NCBI GenBank assembly: GCA_026982235.1
Contig: JALSHM010000336.1
Location: 1-13,828 of the forward strand
From: Robiginitomaculum sp.
GTDB taxonomy: Bacteria; Pseudomonadota; Alphaproteobacteria; Caulobacterales; Maricaulaceae
DNA: 13,828 bases
Direction of reading: 5' to 3'
In this document: positions 1 through 5,741 of the stretch, one piece after another
Layout: each line of letters begins with the position of its first letter
Numbering within the stretch: position 1 is the stretch's first letter
Notes under the pieces: generated by a model
Told to the model about the DNA's origin: nothing
Databases searched by the model: none
Seen by the model: only the letters and a program-made list of their open reading frames with translations
Program-made: the position numbers and the translations under genes

Positions 1-213
1 CTGATTTATCCGCACCGCCCCGTAATCAGACATCAGCATGACGTATCGGCTATAATTTATGAGGTGCGGGAACTCGCCCTGATCTATTTTTATTTGGCCG
101 ATATGGTAAAGGCACCTCTCCCCAACCTCAGCCTTATAAAGCCAATCCCGAAACTGGTAAACCGTGAACGCGCAGGCATCAGGCGTCCAGTGGAGTTTTC
201 GTCTCTGCTTCAT
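1..213 (-). CDS. Conserved phage hypothetical protein, partial at left edge
   Basis: This is an open frame of 71 codons that begins at ATG 213 and leaves the window without a stop, so the C-terminus is missing. The start overlaps the end of the RusA gene by 35 bases and is preceded by TCTGGACGATAG, a modest SD. The protein reads well as a folded sequence: it begins MKQRRKLHWTPDACAFTVYQ and continues with DWLYKAEVGERCLYHIG and a later YVMLMSDYGAVRINQ. The arrangement of a WL..A..GERC.YH.G core followed by a segment ending GAV.I.Q recalls a small family of unknown function found in alphaproteobacterial phages; that likeness is from memory only. The function is unknown. It belongs to the same minus-strand transcript as RusA. 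Confidence 0.7.
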   Translation of the reverse strand, partial: MKQRRKLHWTPDACAFTVYQFRDWLYKAEVGERCLYHIGQIKIDQGEFPHLINYSRYVMLMSDYGAVRINQ

Positions 214-592
214 CTATCGTCCAGAATTTTACGGCACATGTGCCAGCCTTAACATACCAACTGCGAGTCTGTGAACTCCCCCACAACCATTTGTCATCTG
301 GGGTAACTTGCATCGAGTGCAGAAGGTCATGCAGCGCCTTTGTGCGGTTGTCAGCATCTGCCGGATCATCGGCCGGCCAATAAATCTCAGTCCTATACCA
401 AGCGTTGCCGTTGCGCAGTTTCTTAAACCCTCCCGTTCGTGAGAATTTTTCCTGCACAACAAGTCCAGCGTGCGCAAGCCACGATTTGTATTTCTGAGAG
501 CGCCGCTTGCTCTTGGTGTGCAGCGCGTTGGCAGAGGGTGGGATAGGGAGGACTAGCAGGCCCTCAATGTGCTCTCTGGATGCGAATCCCAT
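179..592 (-). CDS. rusA: RusA-family Holliday junction resolvase
   Basis: This 137-residue protein matches the RusA family in length and motifs. An N-terminal LPIPPSANALH segment is typical of the family, followed by a basic stretch (KSKRRSQKYKSW, about residues 27-38). The metal-binding acidic cluster is D79-A-D81-N82-R-T-K85-A-L-H-D89, and a DDKW follows at about 99-102. RusA dimers cut Holliday junctions; phages use them to resolve recombination or replication intermediates before packaging. I chose ATG 592 because it forms a TGATG overlap with the stop of the upstream gene. A TTG at 637 would extend the protein by 15 residues but would overlap that gene's end by 46 bases and has no SD. 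It is co-transcribed with the replication-type gene upstream. The family assignment is firm; activity is inferred. Confidence 0.9.
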   Translation of the reverse strand: MGFASREHIEGLLVLPIPPSANALHTKSKRRSQKYKSWLAHAGLVVQEKFSRTGGFKKLRNGNAWYRTEIYWPADDPADADNRTKALHDLLHSMQVTPDDKWLWGSSQTRSWYVKAGTCAVKFWTIDEAETKTPLDA

Positions 593-819
593 CACTGCGC
601 CGTTGAGTGCCGGAATTGCCCGCTTGGAGAATAGCAAGCGGCCAGCTGGTCGAGCGTAAGGTGGCGATGGTCCTTAGGGATAATTTGCACAGCGCGCACG
701 CGGCGCAAGCAGCTTTGCGTCCTGATAATTCCGCCGTAACTTTTAAGTTGCGGTTTAGATGGCGCGGTGCGCGGCATCCATCGGCCCGTGATACTTTTCT
801 CTTCGTAAAATACGGTCAT
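592..819 (-). CDS. Small basic protein of unknown function
   Basis: This 75-residue protein is wedged between the replication-type gene and RusA. It starts four bases after the upstream stop, with an SD (GGAG) about seven bases before ATG 819. It ends in a TGATG overlap with the RusA start. Spacing on both sides supports a real coding gene. The protein is basic, with a central LRRVRAVQIIPKDHRHL segment and a short LTLDQLAA helix near the C-terminus. I see no enzymatic motif, membrane segment or Cys cluster. Its position suggests an accessory role in replication or recombination, but that rests only on context. The opposite-strand frame is taken as a shadow. Confidence 0.65.
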   Translation of the reverse strand: MTVFYEEKSITGRWMPRTAPSKPQLKSYGGIIRTQSCLRRVRAVQIIPKDHRHLTLDQLAACYSPSGQFRHSTAQ

Positions 820-823
820 ACTA

Positions 824-1915
824 TCACTCCACCATTACAAATTTATCATAAAACTCAAGTTTGTTCGGGTGCGCCTCCGGATCAATCTCGCCTGCCTCCA
901 CGGCCTTATACAGCAGCATTAAGATTTTGTCGTGATCATTCCCGTGGTGACCCATCCATTTTTTGATGGTTGGTTTATGGTCAGCACGTGCCCAGAAAAA
1001 CTCGCCGTGCGGGTGGTTGGCTGTGTCCACCCCAGCGCGGCCAAGCAGATCAATAGCTGACGGGTATGGGATAGGGTCAGTGCGTCCGGGCGCTGGCTCT
1101 GGCCCTGCGTCCTTAAAAACAGGCTTTTCGGCTTCTCTCTCGTCGAGATCAACAACAGTTTCCTGCGTTGGTGGCGGCGAAGGCGGCAGAAATGGCGCGG
1201 GTGAGAGCTGAATATCCTCCAATTTGATTTCGCGAGCTGGGTTGTTGGGTAGATCATCACATCCATGATGTAGCACGCATACGTCTTCGGCCACATCCAA
1301 CCGCATCCCCCGATGCTTGTAATCATCACCCTTGCCCACATCTGCATTATCAACACCCGTAGCGCGATCAATAATCGCCCGAGGCCCGCCAGCCATGAGG
1401 TTTTTATCGTGCCAAACCCAGACATCTATTCCGTTTTTGTTGACCCGCCTTATTTTATGAGCCTCAACAAGCGCTGGCATAAATGTGTGTGTCCATTTTT
1501 TTTCACCTTGGCCAATCATTCCGGCACAATAAGATGGCGGCTCGCATGGGATACCCTCGTTGTTGTGGATGACCATCAAGTCAACCAGCAAAGACAATAC
1601 CCCCCTGATTTCACCAGACAATCCAGCCCCGATGTTAAGAGCCTCTTTTGCATCGCGGATATATTTGTGCATGTCCTGATCCTTGTTAACATATAGGGCA
1701 ATTGGGATTTTTTTTGGTCTAATCTGGGGCTTACTTATCCCAGATTTATCTAAAAGTAAACCGCGCGGCAGTTTTTCTATATCAGTTCGTTTATATGTTT
1801 TTTGCCCTCGCTTATTGACAAAGCATGGCACAACCAGCGTATTAAGCAATCTCTTGGTGCTTACCTCGCCGTAAATCAAAAGCCTGGAAACCTGCTTAAC
1901 GGTTAGCCTTCGCAC
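824..1915 (-). CDS. Two-domain DNA-binding protein, probable phage replication initiator
   Basis: This 363-residue protein is first in its operon. Residues 1-50 look like a small helix-turn-helix domain (LTVKQVSRLLIYGEVSTKRL, then a basic wing and YKRTDIEKL), similar to excisionase or MerR-like folds. Residues about 98-172 resemble the winged-helix domain of phage replication proteins of the DUF1376 type: a GVLSLLVDLMV helix, IP plus PP, a W at 141 and an IDVWVWHD strand. A proline-rich linker lies near 238-252. The C-terminal part (about 290-363) includes FFWARADHKPTIKKW and LEFYDKF, comparable to the tail of other phage replication proteins. The start is GTG 1915, with AGG six bases upstream; no in-frame ATG lies between it and the preceding stop near 1948. 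A strong promoter precedes it. The role in initiation or helicase loading is inferred from domain order and the RusA neighbour. Confidence 0.65.
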   Translation of the reverse strand: MRRLTVKQVSRLLIYGEVSTKRLLNTLVVPCFVNKRGQKTYKRTDIEKLPRGLLLDKSGISKPQIRPKKIPIALYVNKDQDMHKYIRDAKEALNIGAGLSGEIRGVLSLLVDLMVIHNNEGIPCEPPSYCAGMIGQGEKKWTHTFMPALVEAHKIRRVNKNGIDVWVWHDKNLMAGGPRAIIDRATGVDNADVGKGDDYKHRGMRLDVAEDVCVLHHGCDDLPNNPAREIKLEDIQLSPAPFLPPSPPPTQETVVDLDEREAEKPVFKDAGPEPAPGRTDPIPYPSAIDLLGRAGVDTANHPHGEFFWARADHKPTIKKWMGHHGNDHDKILMLLYKAVEAGEIDPEAHPNKLEFYDKFVMVE

Positions 1916-1997
1916 TTTGGGCCTAACTTGTTTTTGGGGTGAGTTTTAAGATCTTAGGCATAGATCACCGCCTTTGCTTGCGTGGTGTTGCCCCCAT

Positions 1998-2026
1998 ATT
2001 ATAAGTTGTTGCGATTTATTTTGCAA
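1998..2026 (-). promoter_or_regulatory. Sigma70-type promoter for the leftward replication/RusA operon
   Basis: Read on the minus strand, -35 TTGCAA (2026-2021) is followed by a 17-base spacer and a perfect -10 TATAAT (2003-1998). Transcription would start near 1990 and reach the GTG at 1915 after a leader of about 75 bases. The -35 box lies inside a TTGCA-N5-TGCAA inverted repeat, so a repressor bound there would block it. Confidence 0.7.
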
Positions 2027-2035
2027 TATCTGCAA
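2021..2035. promoter_or_regulatory. Putative operator, TTGCA-N5-TGCAA
   Basis: TTGCA (2021-2025) and TGCAA (2031-2035) are inverted around five bases. The left half covers the -35 of the leftward promoter. A further TTGCAA at 2043-2048 forms the -35 of the rightward promoter, so one regulator could contact both. No binding protein can be named from sequence; candidates encoded here are the XRE protein at 2783 and the HTH proteins at 824 and 7438. Confidence 0.4.
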
Positions 2036-2042
2036 ATACCGC

Positions 2043-2071
2043 TTGCAATACAGGGCAACCGCCCCTATATT
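2043..2071 (+). promoter_or_regulatory. Sigma70-type promoter for the rightward 2119-3323 genes
   Basis: The -35 TTGCAA (2043-2048), a 17-base spacer and -10 TATATT (2066-2071) make a convincing promoter. Transcription should begin near 2078, about 40 bases before ATG 2119. A small stem (GAGGC 2083-2087, GCCTC 2093-2097, five-base loop) lies in the leader. The promoter is back to back with the leftward one; the two -35 boxes are 16 bases apart. Confidence 0.7.
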
Positions 2072-2118
2072 AGACATATAGAGAGGCACAACGCCTCGCC
2101 AGCAAACGGAGAGATAAA

Positions 2119-2454
2119 ATGACAAAGATCAATATAGACGGCACCACAATCAAATTTGCAAACGGCACGGAAGCCGAATTTGCTACCCTCGCACCTGGCA
2201 ACATGATGCTGGCCTTAGAGTATGTGGCGGTTAAGGCGCGCCAACAACAGCAGTTAATTGCCATTGCCCAATATCGCAACGGCTTTAGCAAACTAACAAT
2301 GAACGATATGCTTTTTGGCTGCGTTGAGGCCCCTGCCGCAGCCCCGGCATGTATGATCGAGGCGGCGCAAAATCTAGAAAGCGAAGTGGCGCGCCTTGAG
2401 GCAGCTATAACGCGGCGCATTTTGCCAACAGCAACACCAGCAGAAGCTGTTTGA
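2119..2454 (+). CDS. Hypothetical protein, first gene of the 2119-3323 operon
   Basis: This 111-residue protein has a clear SD (CGGAGAGATAAA before ATG 2119) and follows a strong promoter by about 40 bases, so it is probably expressed early. The N-terminus (MTKINIDGTTIKFANGTEAE) predicts a short beta hairpin. The rest looks helical, with a Gln-rich helix (ARQQQQLIAIAQ, about 60-71) and a C-terminal amphipathic helix with Glu and Arg (ESEVARLEAAITRRI). There is a short Ala/Pro linker near 91-96. I do not recognise the family and see no catalytic motif. The helical C-terminus might mediate oligomerisation, which is inference only. Confidence 0.75.
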   Translation: MTKINIDGTTIKFANGTEAEFATLAPGNMMLALEYVAVKARQQQQLIAIAQYRNGFSKLTMNDMLFGCVEAPAAAPACMIEAAQNLESEVARLEAAITRRILPTATPAEAV

Positions 2455-2485
2455 TGGACGCCACAAAAAACGAGGAGATGACACG

Positions 2486-2782
2486 ATGATAAACTACAGC
2501 AACTATTCCTGCCGCATGGGTCAAGCCAATGGCTGCCTGCAAAAGGCACAAAGTTACATGGACAAAATGGAGCTTGACCCCGCGTGCTTCGGGCCTGCAA
2601 AAAAAGAGGAGCTTAAAAAGGCCTATAAACATTTCAAAAAAGCCGAGCATTTTGCACGGCTTATAAGAGCCAGCCTTAAGCCTGATAGCTATGAGGCAAG
2701 GAGCAATTGGGAAAACCTAATTCACGTCGCAGAATTTTCAGCTTTCGACCTTAAAAATCAAGTTGAAGATTGGAGATTCTAA
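2486..2782 (+). CDS. Hypothetical helical protein
   Basis: This 98-residue protein lies 31 bases after the preceding gene, with a strong SD (GAGGAGATGACACG before ATG 2486). It abuts the next gene with no gap (TAA immediately followed by ATG). The composition is mostly helical and rich in Lys and Glu, with three cysteines at residues 9, 17 and 34, a KKEELKKAYKHFKKAEHFARL helix in the middle and a C-terminal helix ending VEDWRF. I do not recognise it. Its tight coupling to the XRE-type gene suggests a shared early regulatory role, but nothing in the sequence shows what it does. Confidence 0.75.
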   Translation: MINYSNYSCRMGQANGCLQKAQSYMDKMELDPACFGPAKKEELKKAYKHFKKAEHFARLIRASLKPDSYEARSNWENLIHVAEFSAFDLKNQVEDWRF

Positions 2783-2989
2783 ATGACTTACCTTAAAATC
2801 AAAGCCGCCCGCCACGACCTCGGACTATCAGTCCGGGAATTTGGGCAAATGCTGGATACGGACGCAAGCACGATCCGCAAGATGGAGACAGCGCCAGACA
2901 AGAGCCAACACCGGAAGCCCGCCCCTCGCATGGCGCGCTTGATAACAGCGTATCTGTCTGGATATCGGCCTGATGATTGGCCTGAATAA
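2783..2989 (+). CDS. XRE/Cro-type helix-turn-helix protein
   Basis: This 68-residue protein consists of little more than a DNA-binding domain. A helix-turn-helix runs through about residues 14-37 (LGLSVREFGQML followed by DTDASTIRKME), the usual pattern of Cro/C1 proteins. A C-terminal ARLITAYLSGYRPDDWP helix is typical of small phage or plasmid XRE proteins and may serve in dimerisation. ATG 2783 directly follows the upstream stop, with GGAG nine bases before it. A perfect 16-bp palindrome begins 18 bases after its stop, before the next gene, and is an obvious candidate operator. Repressor, Cro-like and antitoxin-like roles all fit. No toxin partner is evident, since the preceding gene is not a recognised toxin type. 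Confidence 0.8.
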   Translation: MTYLKIKAARHDLGLSVREFGQMLDTDASTIRKMETAPDKSQHRKPAPRMARLITAYLSGYRPDDWPE

Positions 2990-3032
2990 AGTCAAACTTT
3001 TTGCACTAGTGTAGCTACACTATTTTTGACTT
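2989..3032. promoter_or_regulatory. Nested inverted repeats: putative operator or weak terminator
   Basis: A perfect 16-bp palindrome TAGTGTAGCTACACTA occupies 3007-3022. It lies between the arms AAGTCAAA (2989-2996) and TTTGACTT (3025-3032), which are also exact inverse complements, although the two centres differ by four bases. The element falls between the XRE gene and the membrane microprotein at 3061. Five T residues follow the palindrome, so a weak terminator is an alternative, but the stem is AT-rich and short. TTGACT at 3027-3032 could act as a -35; I find no matching -10 at normal spacing. Confidence 0.5.
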
Positions 3033-3060
3033 ATAAAAGATCACAAACGAGGACATTACA

Positions 3061-3231
3061 ATGACCAACAAATTCGCAAAACGCCTAGCCGATAATAACC
3101 ACGCCGTGAGAATGCGCCGTGAGCGGCGCCGTCAAGAGATGTGGGAAACCATTACGGATGTGATCACCTTGGCGCTCCTATGCGGCGCTATCGGCATCCT
3201 GATTGTGCTTATGGTGGTTCTGCCATGGTGA
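3061..3231 (+). CDS. Small single-pass membrane protein (family member 1 of 3)
   Basis: This 56-residue gene was found by hand. It starts at ATG 3061 with GAGG about ten bases upstream. The N-terminal half is strongly basic (residues 1-33, with MTNKFAKRLADNNHAVRMRR and more Arg) and ends in METIT-like helix residues. Residues about 34-55 are hydrophobic (ITLALLCGAIGILIVLMVVLPW), one membrane segment with no C-terminal tail. It aligns with the protein at 7743 (F.K.LAD.NH...MR...R..MW..I..V.TD) and more loosely with that at 8354. This conservation argues that it is real despite the overlap with the minus-strand gene ending at 3132. The function is unknown. The topology predicts a cytoplasmic basic head tethered to the inner membrane; holin, exclusion or inhibitor roles cannot be distinguished. 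Confidence 0.75.
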   Translation: MTNKFAKRLADNNHAVRMRRERRRQEMWETITDVITLALLCGAIGILIVLMVVLPW

Positions 3232-3617
3232 GCGCATCGATATATGCCGCCGTTGCGCCGCTGGGTGCAATCCTGATCGCCGTTGCCTGCGCTTGGGTGT
3301 TGGCAAGTCACTTTACGAAATAGGGATTTACATATGCCAACCGAAAGGTCTTTTTCTGGATGTTTTACTAACTCATTCCCATTTTTACTCAGTCGCTGCC
3401 AGCCCTTCTGGCGAAACATTCCCCTTGTATTTCGAACACCATGGATGTGGCCAAACATACCTGCTGTAAAACTAGGGTCATCGTCCACGGCGTCAGCCAT
3501 GGCACCTACAATTTCCTCAATAATTGGAATGAAATCCTGCCTAGTGGCATCAAAAACCTCTCTAAGTCGAGATGTAACCGACCATTCATCACTGTAGATT
3601 TTAGATACTTGATTCAT
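3132..3617 (-). CDS. Hypothetical acidic protein whose 3' end overlaps plus-strand genes
   Basis: This frame encodes 161 residues from ATG 3617, chosen for its SD (GAGGCCGCT before ATG). A TTG at 3677 would add 20 residues but lacks an SD. Residues 1-95 read as a genuine protein, with amphipathic helices (SVTSRLREVFDATRQDF, IIEEIVGAMADAVDDD) and a Lys/Asn-rich segment. The final 60 or so residues, antisense to the microproteins at 3061 and 3225, look unlike the rest: Cys, His, Arg and Ser rich and irregular. The native stop may have been lost, or the gene may simply run on. It is the last gene of the leftward operon and converges with the rightward block. I do not recognise the family. Confidence 0.55.
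   Translation of the reverse strand: MNQVSKIYSDEWSVTSRLREVFDATRQDFIPIIEEIVGAMADAVDDDPSFTAGMFGHIHGVRNTRGMFRQKGWQRLSKNGNELVKHPEKDLSVGICKSLFRKVTCQHPSAGNGDQDCTQRRNGGIYRCAHHGRTTISTIRMPIAPHRSAKVITSVMVSHIS
3225..3323 (+). CDS. Membrane microprotein, 32 residues
   Basis: ATG 3225 overlaps the end of the preceding microprotein gene by seven bases, so translation would be coupled; a GTG at 3228 is an alternative that gives a GTGA overlap. The product starts MVSASIYAAVAPLGAILIAV and continues with a hydrophobic stretch to residue 27, ending SHFTK. It is one membrane helix with almost no soluble part. Pairs of tiny overlapping membrane proteins occur in phage lysis and exclusion loci, but nothing here proves such a role. 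The region is also open on the minus strand, which lowers confidence. No independent SD is convincing. Confidence 0.45.
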   Translation: MVSASIYAAVAPLGAILIAVACAWVLASHFTK

Positions 3618-3682
3618 AGCGGCCTCGATAATATTTGCTACCTCAATTGAGATGGAAAATATTATCGCGCAGGTCAATCAGT

Positions 3683-3913
3683 TTATTTGCGCCAGCGTTT
3701 CTCTGCCGCATTTTTGGCGATTTCTGACCGTTGTCCAGGCGTCAAGTTCGCCGCGCGAGCCTTCCCACCCTTAGCTCCAAGTGCTTTTGCCGCAGGGTCT
3801 TTCCCATCATCCGGGGTTTCGTCTCCAATTTCACCTGTAGCTATCTTGCCAATCATTACGGCTAAGCCGATTGCATCAGCGGGGCGCTTTTGCCCCTTTG
3901 GTCCTTTAGGCAT
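3683..3913 (-). CDS. Small basic MPKGPKG-type conserved protein
   Basis: This 76-residue protein begins MPKGPKGQKRPADAIGLAV and contains DDGKDPAAKALGAKGG followed by a Lys/Arg-rich C-terminus with LTPGQRSEIAKNAAEKRW. Proteins with the same start, the DGKDPAAKALG.KGG centre and the TP..R.EIA..AA..RW tail are widespread in rhizobia and related alphaproteobacteria, where they are usually left as hypothetical or putative regulators; this is family recall, not a search. ATG 3913 has a good SD (AAGGACAAGCGAA). A longer reading from an upstream codon would add hydrophobic residues antisense to nothing meaningful and overlap the neighbour. The charge and Gly/Ala pattern suggest nucleic-acid binding, which is inference. 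Confidence 0.8.
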   Translation of the reverse strand: MPKGPKGQKRPADAIGLAVMIGKIATGEIGDETPDDGKDPAAKALGAKGGKARAANLTPGQRSEIAKNAAEKRWRK

Positions 3914-4148
3914 TTCGCTTGTCCTTACAGTCATCCGTTTGAACCAGAACCAAGCGATTGTTATCCAGTTGATCATATTCTTTTCTAGAATATTTTGACT
4001 CAGCCACCTGCCAAATCTTAGACCATCCAAAGTCCGTAATGGCCTCTGAGCTGCTACTCACAACAACTGGATAATCGTTTATATCCTTGCTAAACTTGTT
4101 TATTCCGTTGACGGTCGTGACCTGTCGGCCATCTGGGGTTAATGTCAT
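3906..4148 (-). CDS. Hypothetical protein, 80 residues
   Basis: The gene starts at ATG 4148 with the SD TAGGAG eight bases upstream. It ends by overlapping the next gene's start by eight bases, a spacing typical of this operon. A TTG at 4208 would add a hydrophobic N-terminus but has no SD. The protein appears to be a mixed alpha/beta domain. MTLTPDGRQVTTVNGINKF suggests paired strands, IWQVAESKYSRKEYDQL looks like a helix, and the acidic-basic end reads QTDDCKDKRNA. A Ser-rich loop (VVSSSSEA) lies in the middle. I recognise no family. It has no membrane segment when the ATG start is used. Confidence 0.65.
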   Translation of the reverse strand: MTLTPDGRQVTTVNGINKFSKDINDYPVVVSSSSEAITDFGWSKIWQVAESKYSRKEYDQLDNNRLVLVQTDDCKDKRNA

Positions 4149-4211
4149 TCCTAAAACTCCTATGCTTTGCGCTAAGCATAACATAGTTATTGCGATGGGC
4201 GAGGTCAAATT

Positions 4212-4586
4212 TCAAAGTGAGACACTACCTAGAATTGCGTCCAGCTTGTCGCATAGATTAATCCGCTCCAGCCACTCATCGCTGATAGAATATCTTATGC
4301 CCATATGATCGAGCGCCGCTTTTTCAGCAAATCGCAATTCCGCTGCCAAATCTGGAAATGCCGTTTTTGTTGGACCCGGAACATCACCAACCATGCCCTC
4401 TCCCGAATCATGCAGCAGCGCGGCCTTGATAGCCTCGGCGGGTATATCTGGCCATAAATTCGGCATAAGCACCGCCACGCGTCCGCTGTGGCCGTTTAGC
4501 TGGTCTCTTACGATGATTTCAGGGTTGGTATGCCAGCGGTCAACATGTGAGGCCCTCCAAACGGCGTAAATTTGTTTAGGGGTCAT
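4212..4586 (-). CDS. HD-domain 5'-deoxynucleotidase, YfbR-like
   Basis: This 124-residue protein carries the signature of the YfbR branch of HD phosphohydrolases. R17-W18 precedes the first metal His (H33 in NGHSGRVAVL). H59-D60 lies in LLHDSGEG, followed by GD at 67-68, P70 and P72, and K74 (the GDxPxPxK pattern). The final metal Asp is D113 in LCDKLDA. YfbR removes the 5' phosphate from deoxynucleoside monophosphates. A phage copy would adjust the dNMP/dNTP pool or supply a step in modified-base synthesis. At 124 residues it is shorter than cellular YfbR (about 200), keeping only the core. ATG 4586 has an AGGA SD. All key residues appear present, so activity is likely. Confidence 0.85.
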   Translation of the reverse strand: MTPKQIYAVWRASHVDRWHTNPEIIVRDQLNGHSGRVAVLMPNLWPDIPAEAIKAALLHDSGEGMVGDVPGPTKTAFPDLAAELRFAEKAALDHMGIRYSISDEWLERINLCDKLDAILGSVSL

Positions 4587-4619
4587 ATCGGTTTCCTAAC
4601 TGATTTTAGAATTGCATCG

Positions 4620-4772
4620 CTATCGAATTTTGGGCCTGTCCGCGTTTGCTTCGGCCAGCCATAGCCGCAATTTTGCGGTGCTACGGTGCGAGGCCGCGCG
4701 CTGGGCTATCGTGGCCCGCAGTGTGTCAAAGCGGGCTGCAAGGGCCGCTGTAGGAGTTTCGCGTGGTGTCAT
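4620..4772 (-). CDS. Micro-gene coupled to the methylase gene
   Basis: This 50-codon gene was found by hand. Its ATG at 4772 overlaps the stop of the methylase gene in an ATGA junction, the same coupling used elsewhere in this operon. It ends TAG at 4620, 34 bases before the nucleotidase start. The product is basic and helical: it begins MTPRETPTAALAARFDTLRA and ends with STAKLRLWLAEANADRPKIR. There is no membrane segment or Cys motif. A methylase-linked adaptor or small DNA-binding protein is conceivable, but I do not recognise it. The opposite strand is also open across this stretch and is judged a shadow. Confidence 0.6.
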   Translation of the reverse strand: MTPRETPTAALAARFDTLRATIAQRAASHRSTAKLRLWLAEANADRPKIR

Positions 4773-5473
4773 TTATCTATTCCCATCGCCGCAAGCATAG
4801 GTCCAGGCGCTTCGGCACACTCATCATCCGGATAATCTCTGTCCATCTCCAAGCGCGACCTGCACGGCGCAACCCACAAAAATTCGGTTTTTAGAGGTGC
4901 TTCGCCCGCAATCCAGACCAACCATGAATATGATGTGGCAGTAGATAAATTCTTGTTGAGCGAATTTTTCTGCATGGGAACCCGCTCGGCAAACTGGAGT
5001 ATATAGCTGGGCGGATTTTGTGAATAAAGATTGGCATAGCGCCCTTTGCCCTCAAGAAAAGCCGAGCGCACAAGCATTGCAAAACCGACATCGGCAACGG
5101 CGGCAGCACGAGCTATAAACTCCTCCGCGAGCCTGAAGGGCGGGTTGGTTATCACCCAATCAGTGTGCTTAACATCGCACACACCATCAATCAAAAAATC
5201 ACACACCGCATCTTGCTCCCCCACAGGGGCCAGCCAATCGTATTTTGAGACATCGGAGGCATAGACAAAGGCGAAATACTCCCACAACGGAGCTGCCATA
5301 TGCCCGCCGCCACAAGCAGGCTCCCAAACAGTCTCGGTAGTAACGTCATAGTCTCGATTATCAAGAAACTCACATAGCGCACGCGTGGCCCAAGGTGGTG
5401 TCGGGAAATAATCTAAACTGTCGTGCGGCTCGCGGCGCTGCTGCATTATAGCACTTGATTTGTTCTGTGTCAT
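4769..5473 (-). CDS. Probable DNA adenine (N6) methyltransferase
   Basis: This 234-residue protein has the ordered motifs of an amino-methyltransferase. An N-terminal DYFPTPPWATRAL (about 21-33) is common in phage adenine methylases. The SAM-binding loop is E51-P-A-C-G-G-G57, an acidic YASDV lies at 71-75, and the catalytic N110-P-P-F113 sits in DWVITNPPF. The substrate would be adenine in DNA, with SAM as donor. No restriction endonuclease partner lies nearby, so it is likely an orphan methylase used by the phage to evade restriction or to time replication. ATG 5473 overlaps the upstream stop (ATGA), and its own stop overlaps the next start the same way. A target-recognition domain is not obvious, so the site cannot be predicted. 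Confidence 0.85.
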   Translation of the reverse strand: MTQNKSSAIMQQRREPHDSLDYFPTPPWATRALCEFLDNRDYDVTTETVWEPACGGGHMAAPLWEYFAFVYASDVSKYDWLAPVGEQDAVCDFLIDGVCDVKHTDWVITNPPFRLAEEFIARAAAVADVGFAMLVRSAFLEGKGRYANLYSQNPPSYILQFAERVPMQKNSLNKNLSTATSYSWLVWIAGEAPLKTEFLWVAPCRSRLEMDRDYPDDECAEAPGPMLAAMGIDK

Positions 5474-5631
5474 TTCTCTGCCTTTTCCTTTCTGGCGCGC
5501 GCTTCTTCCAGGTGTGCTTTACAGGCCCAGAGATAGCCGCGCTTGCCATCCGGCGCGAATGATCGAGGCCCAGCGCGGCGAAATCCGTAAGGGGCGTTAT
5601 GTGGGCAATCTGGGGAAAAGCAGCGGTTCAT
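5470..5631 (-). CDS. Small Cys/His (zinc-binding-like) protein
   Basis: This 53-residue gene was found by hand, linked on both sides by ATGA overlaps (start 5631 with the 37-residue gene, stop with the methylase). It begins MNRCFSPDCPHNAPYGFRR and ends in a charged helix (HLEEARARKEKAEK). C4, C9, C37 and H40 form a CX4C ... CX2H pattern with a GYLWACKAH segment, which resembles small phage zinc-ribbon-like proteins that end in a W.C..H motif. Zinc binding is inferred from spacing. The charged C-terminal helix could contact nucleic acid or a protein partner. The role is unknown; strict coupling to the methylase suggests co-expression in fixed ratio. Confidence 0.7.
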   Translation of the reverse strand: MNRCFSPDCPHNAPYGFRRAGPRSFAPDGKRGYLWACKAHLEEARARKEKAEK

Positions 5632-5741
5632 CCCACTTCCCTATTAACCTTGGCAAGCGCAGCGCTGGCGCGGTCAACAAGCACCGCCTCATACATAGCG
5701 TCTTTCGGGTCGCTAGCGAAGTTCATTTCGCTTGGTTTCAT
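5628..5741 (-). CDS. Micro-gene, 37 residues
   Basis: ATG 5741 follows an SD (TAGGAAAGTTACAA) and the frame closes in an ATGA overlap with the Cys/His gene. It overlaps the end of the hexapeptide-repeat gene by 29 bases. The peptide begins MKPSEMNFASDPKDAMYEAV and ends with a short helix (DRASAALAKVNREVG). There is no motif, membrane helix or Cys. The good SD and coupled stop support translation, though it might act mainly as a leader keeping ribosomes on the downstream genes. I do not recognise it. Confidence 0.55.
   Translation of the reverse strand: MKPSEMNFASDPKDAMYEAVLVDRASAALAKVNREVG

Noticed and set aside
607..966. Plus-strand open frame of about 119 codons
   Set aside because: Antisense to three well-supported minus-strand genes and their junctions, no good SD, and an irregular Arg/Pro-rich product.
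3334..3597. Plus-strand frame from ATG 3334 with a fair SD (AGGGATTTACAT)
   Set aside because: The product is Ser/Cys/Phe rich and typical of the antisense of an acidic helical protein; the minus-strand reading of the same DNA looks far more like a protein. Not fully excluded.
4612..4800. Plus-strand open frame of 62 codons
   Set aside because: Opposite the 50-aa micro-gene that has an ATGA junction with the methylase; no SD on the plus strand.
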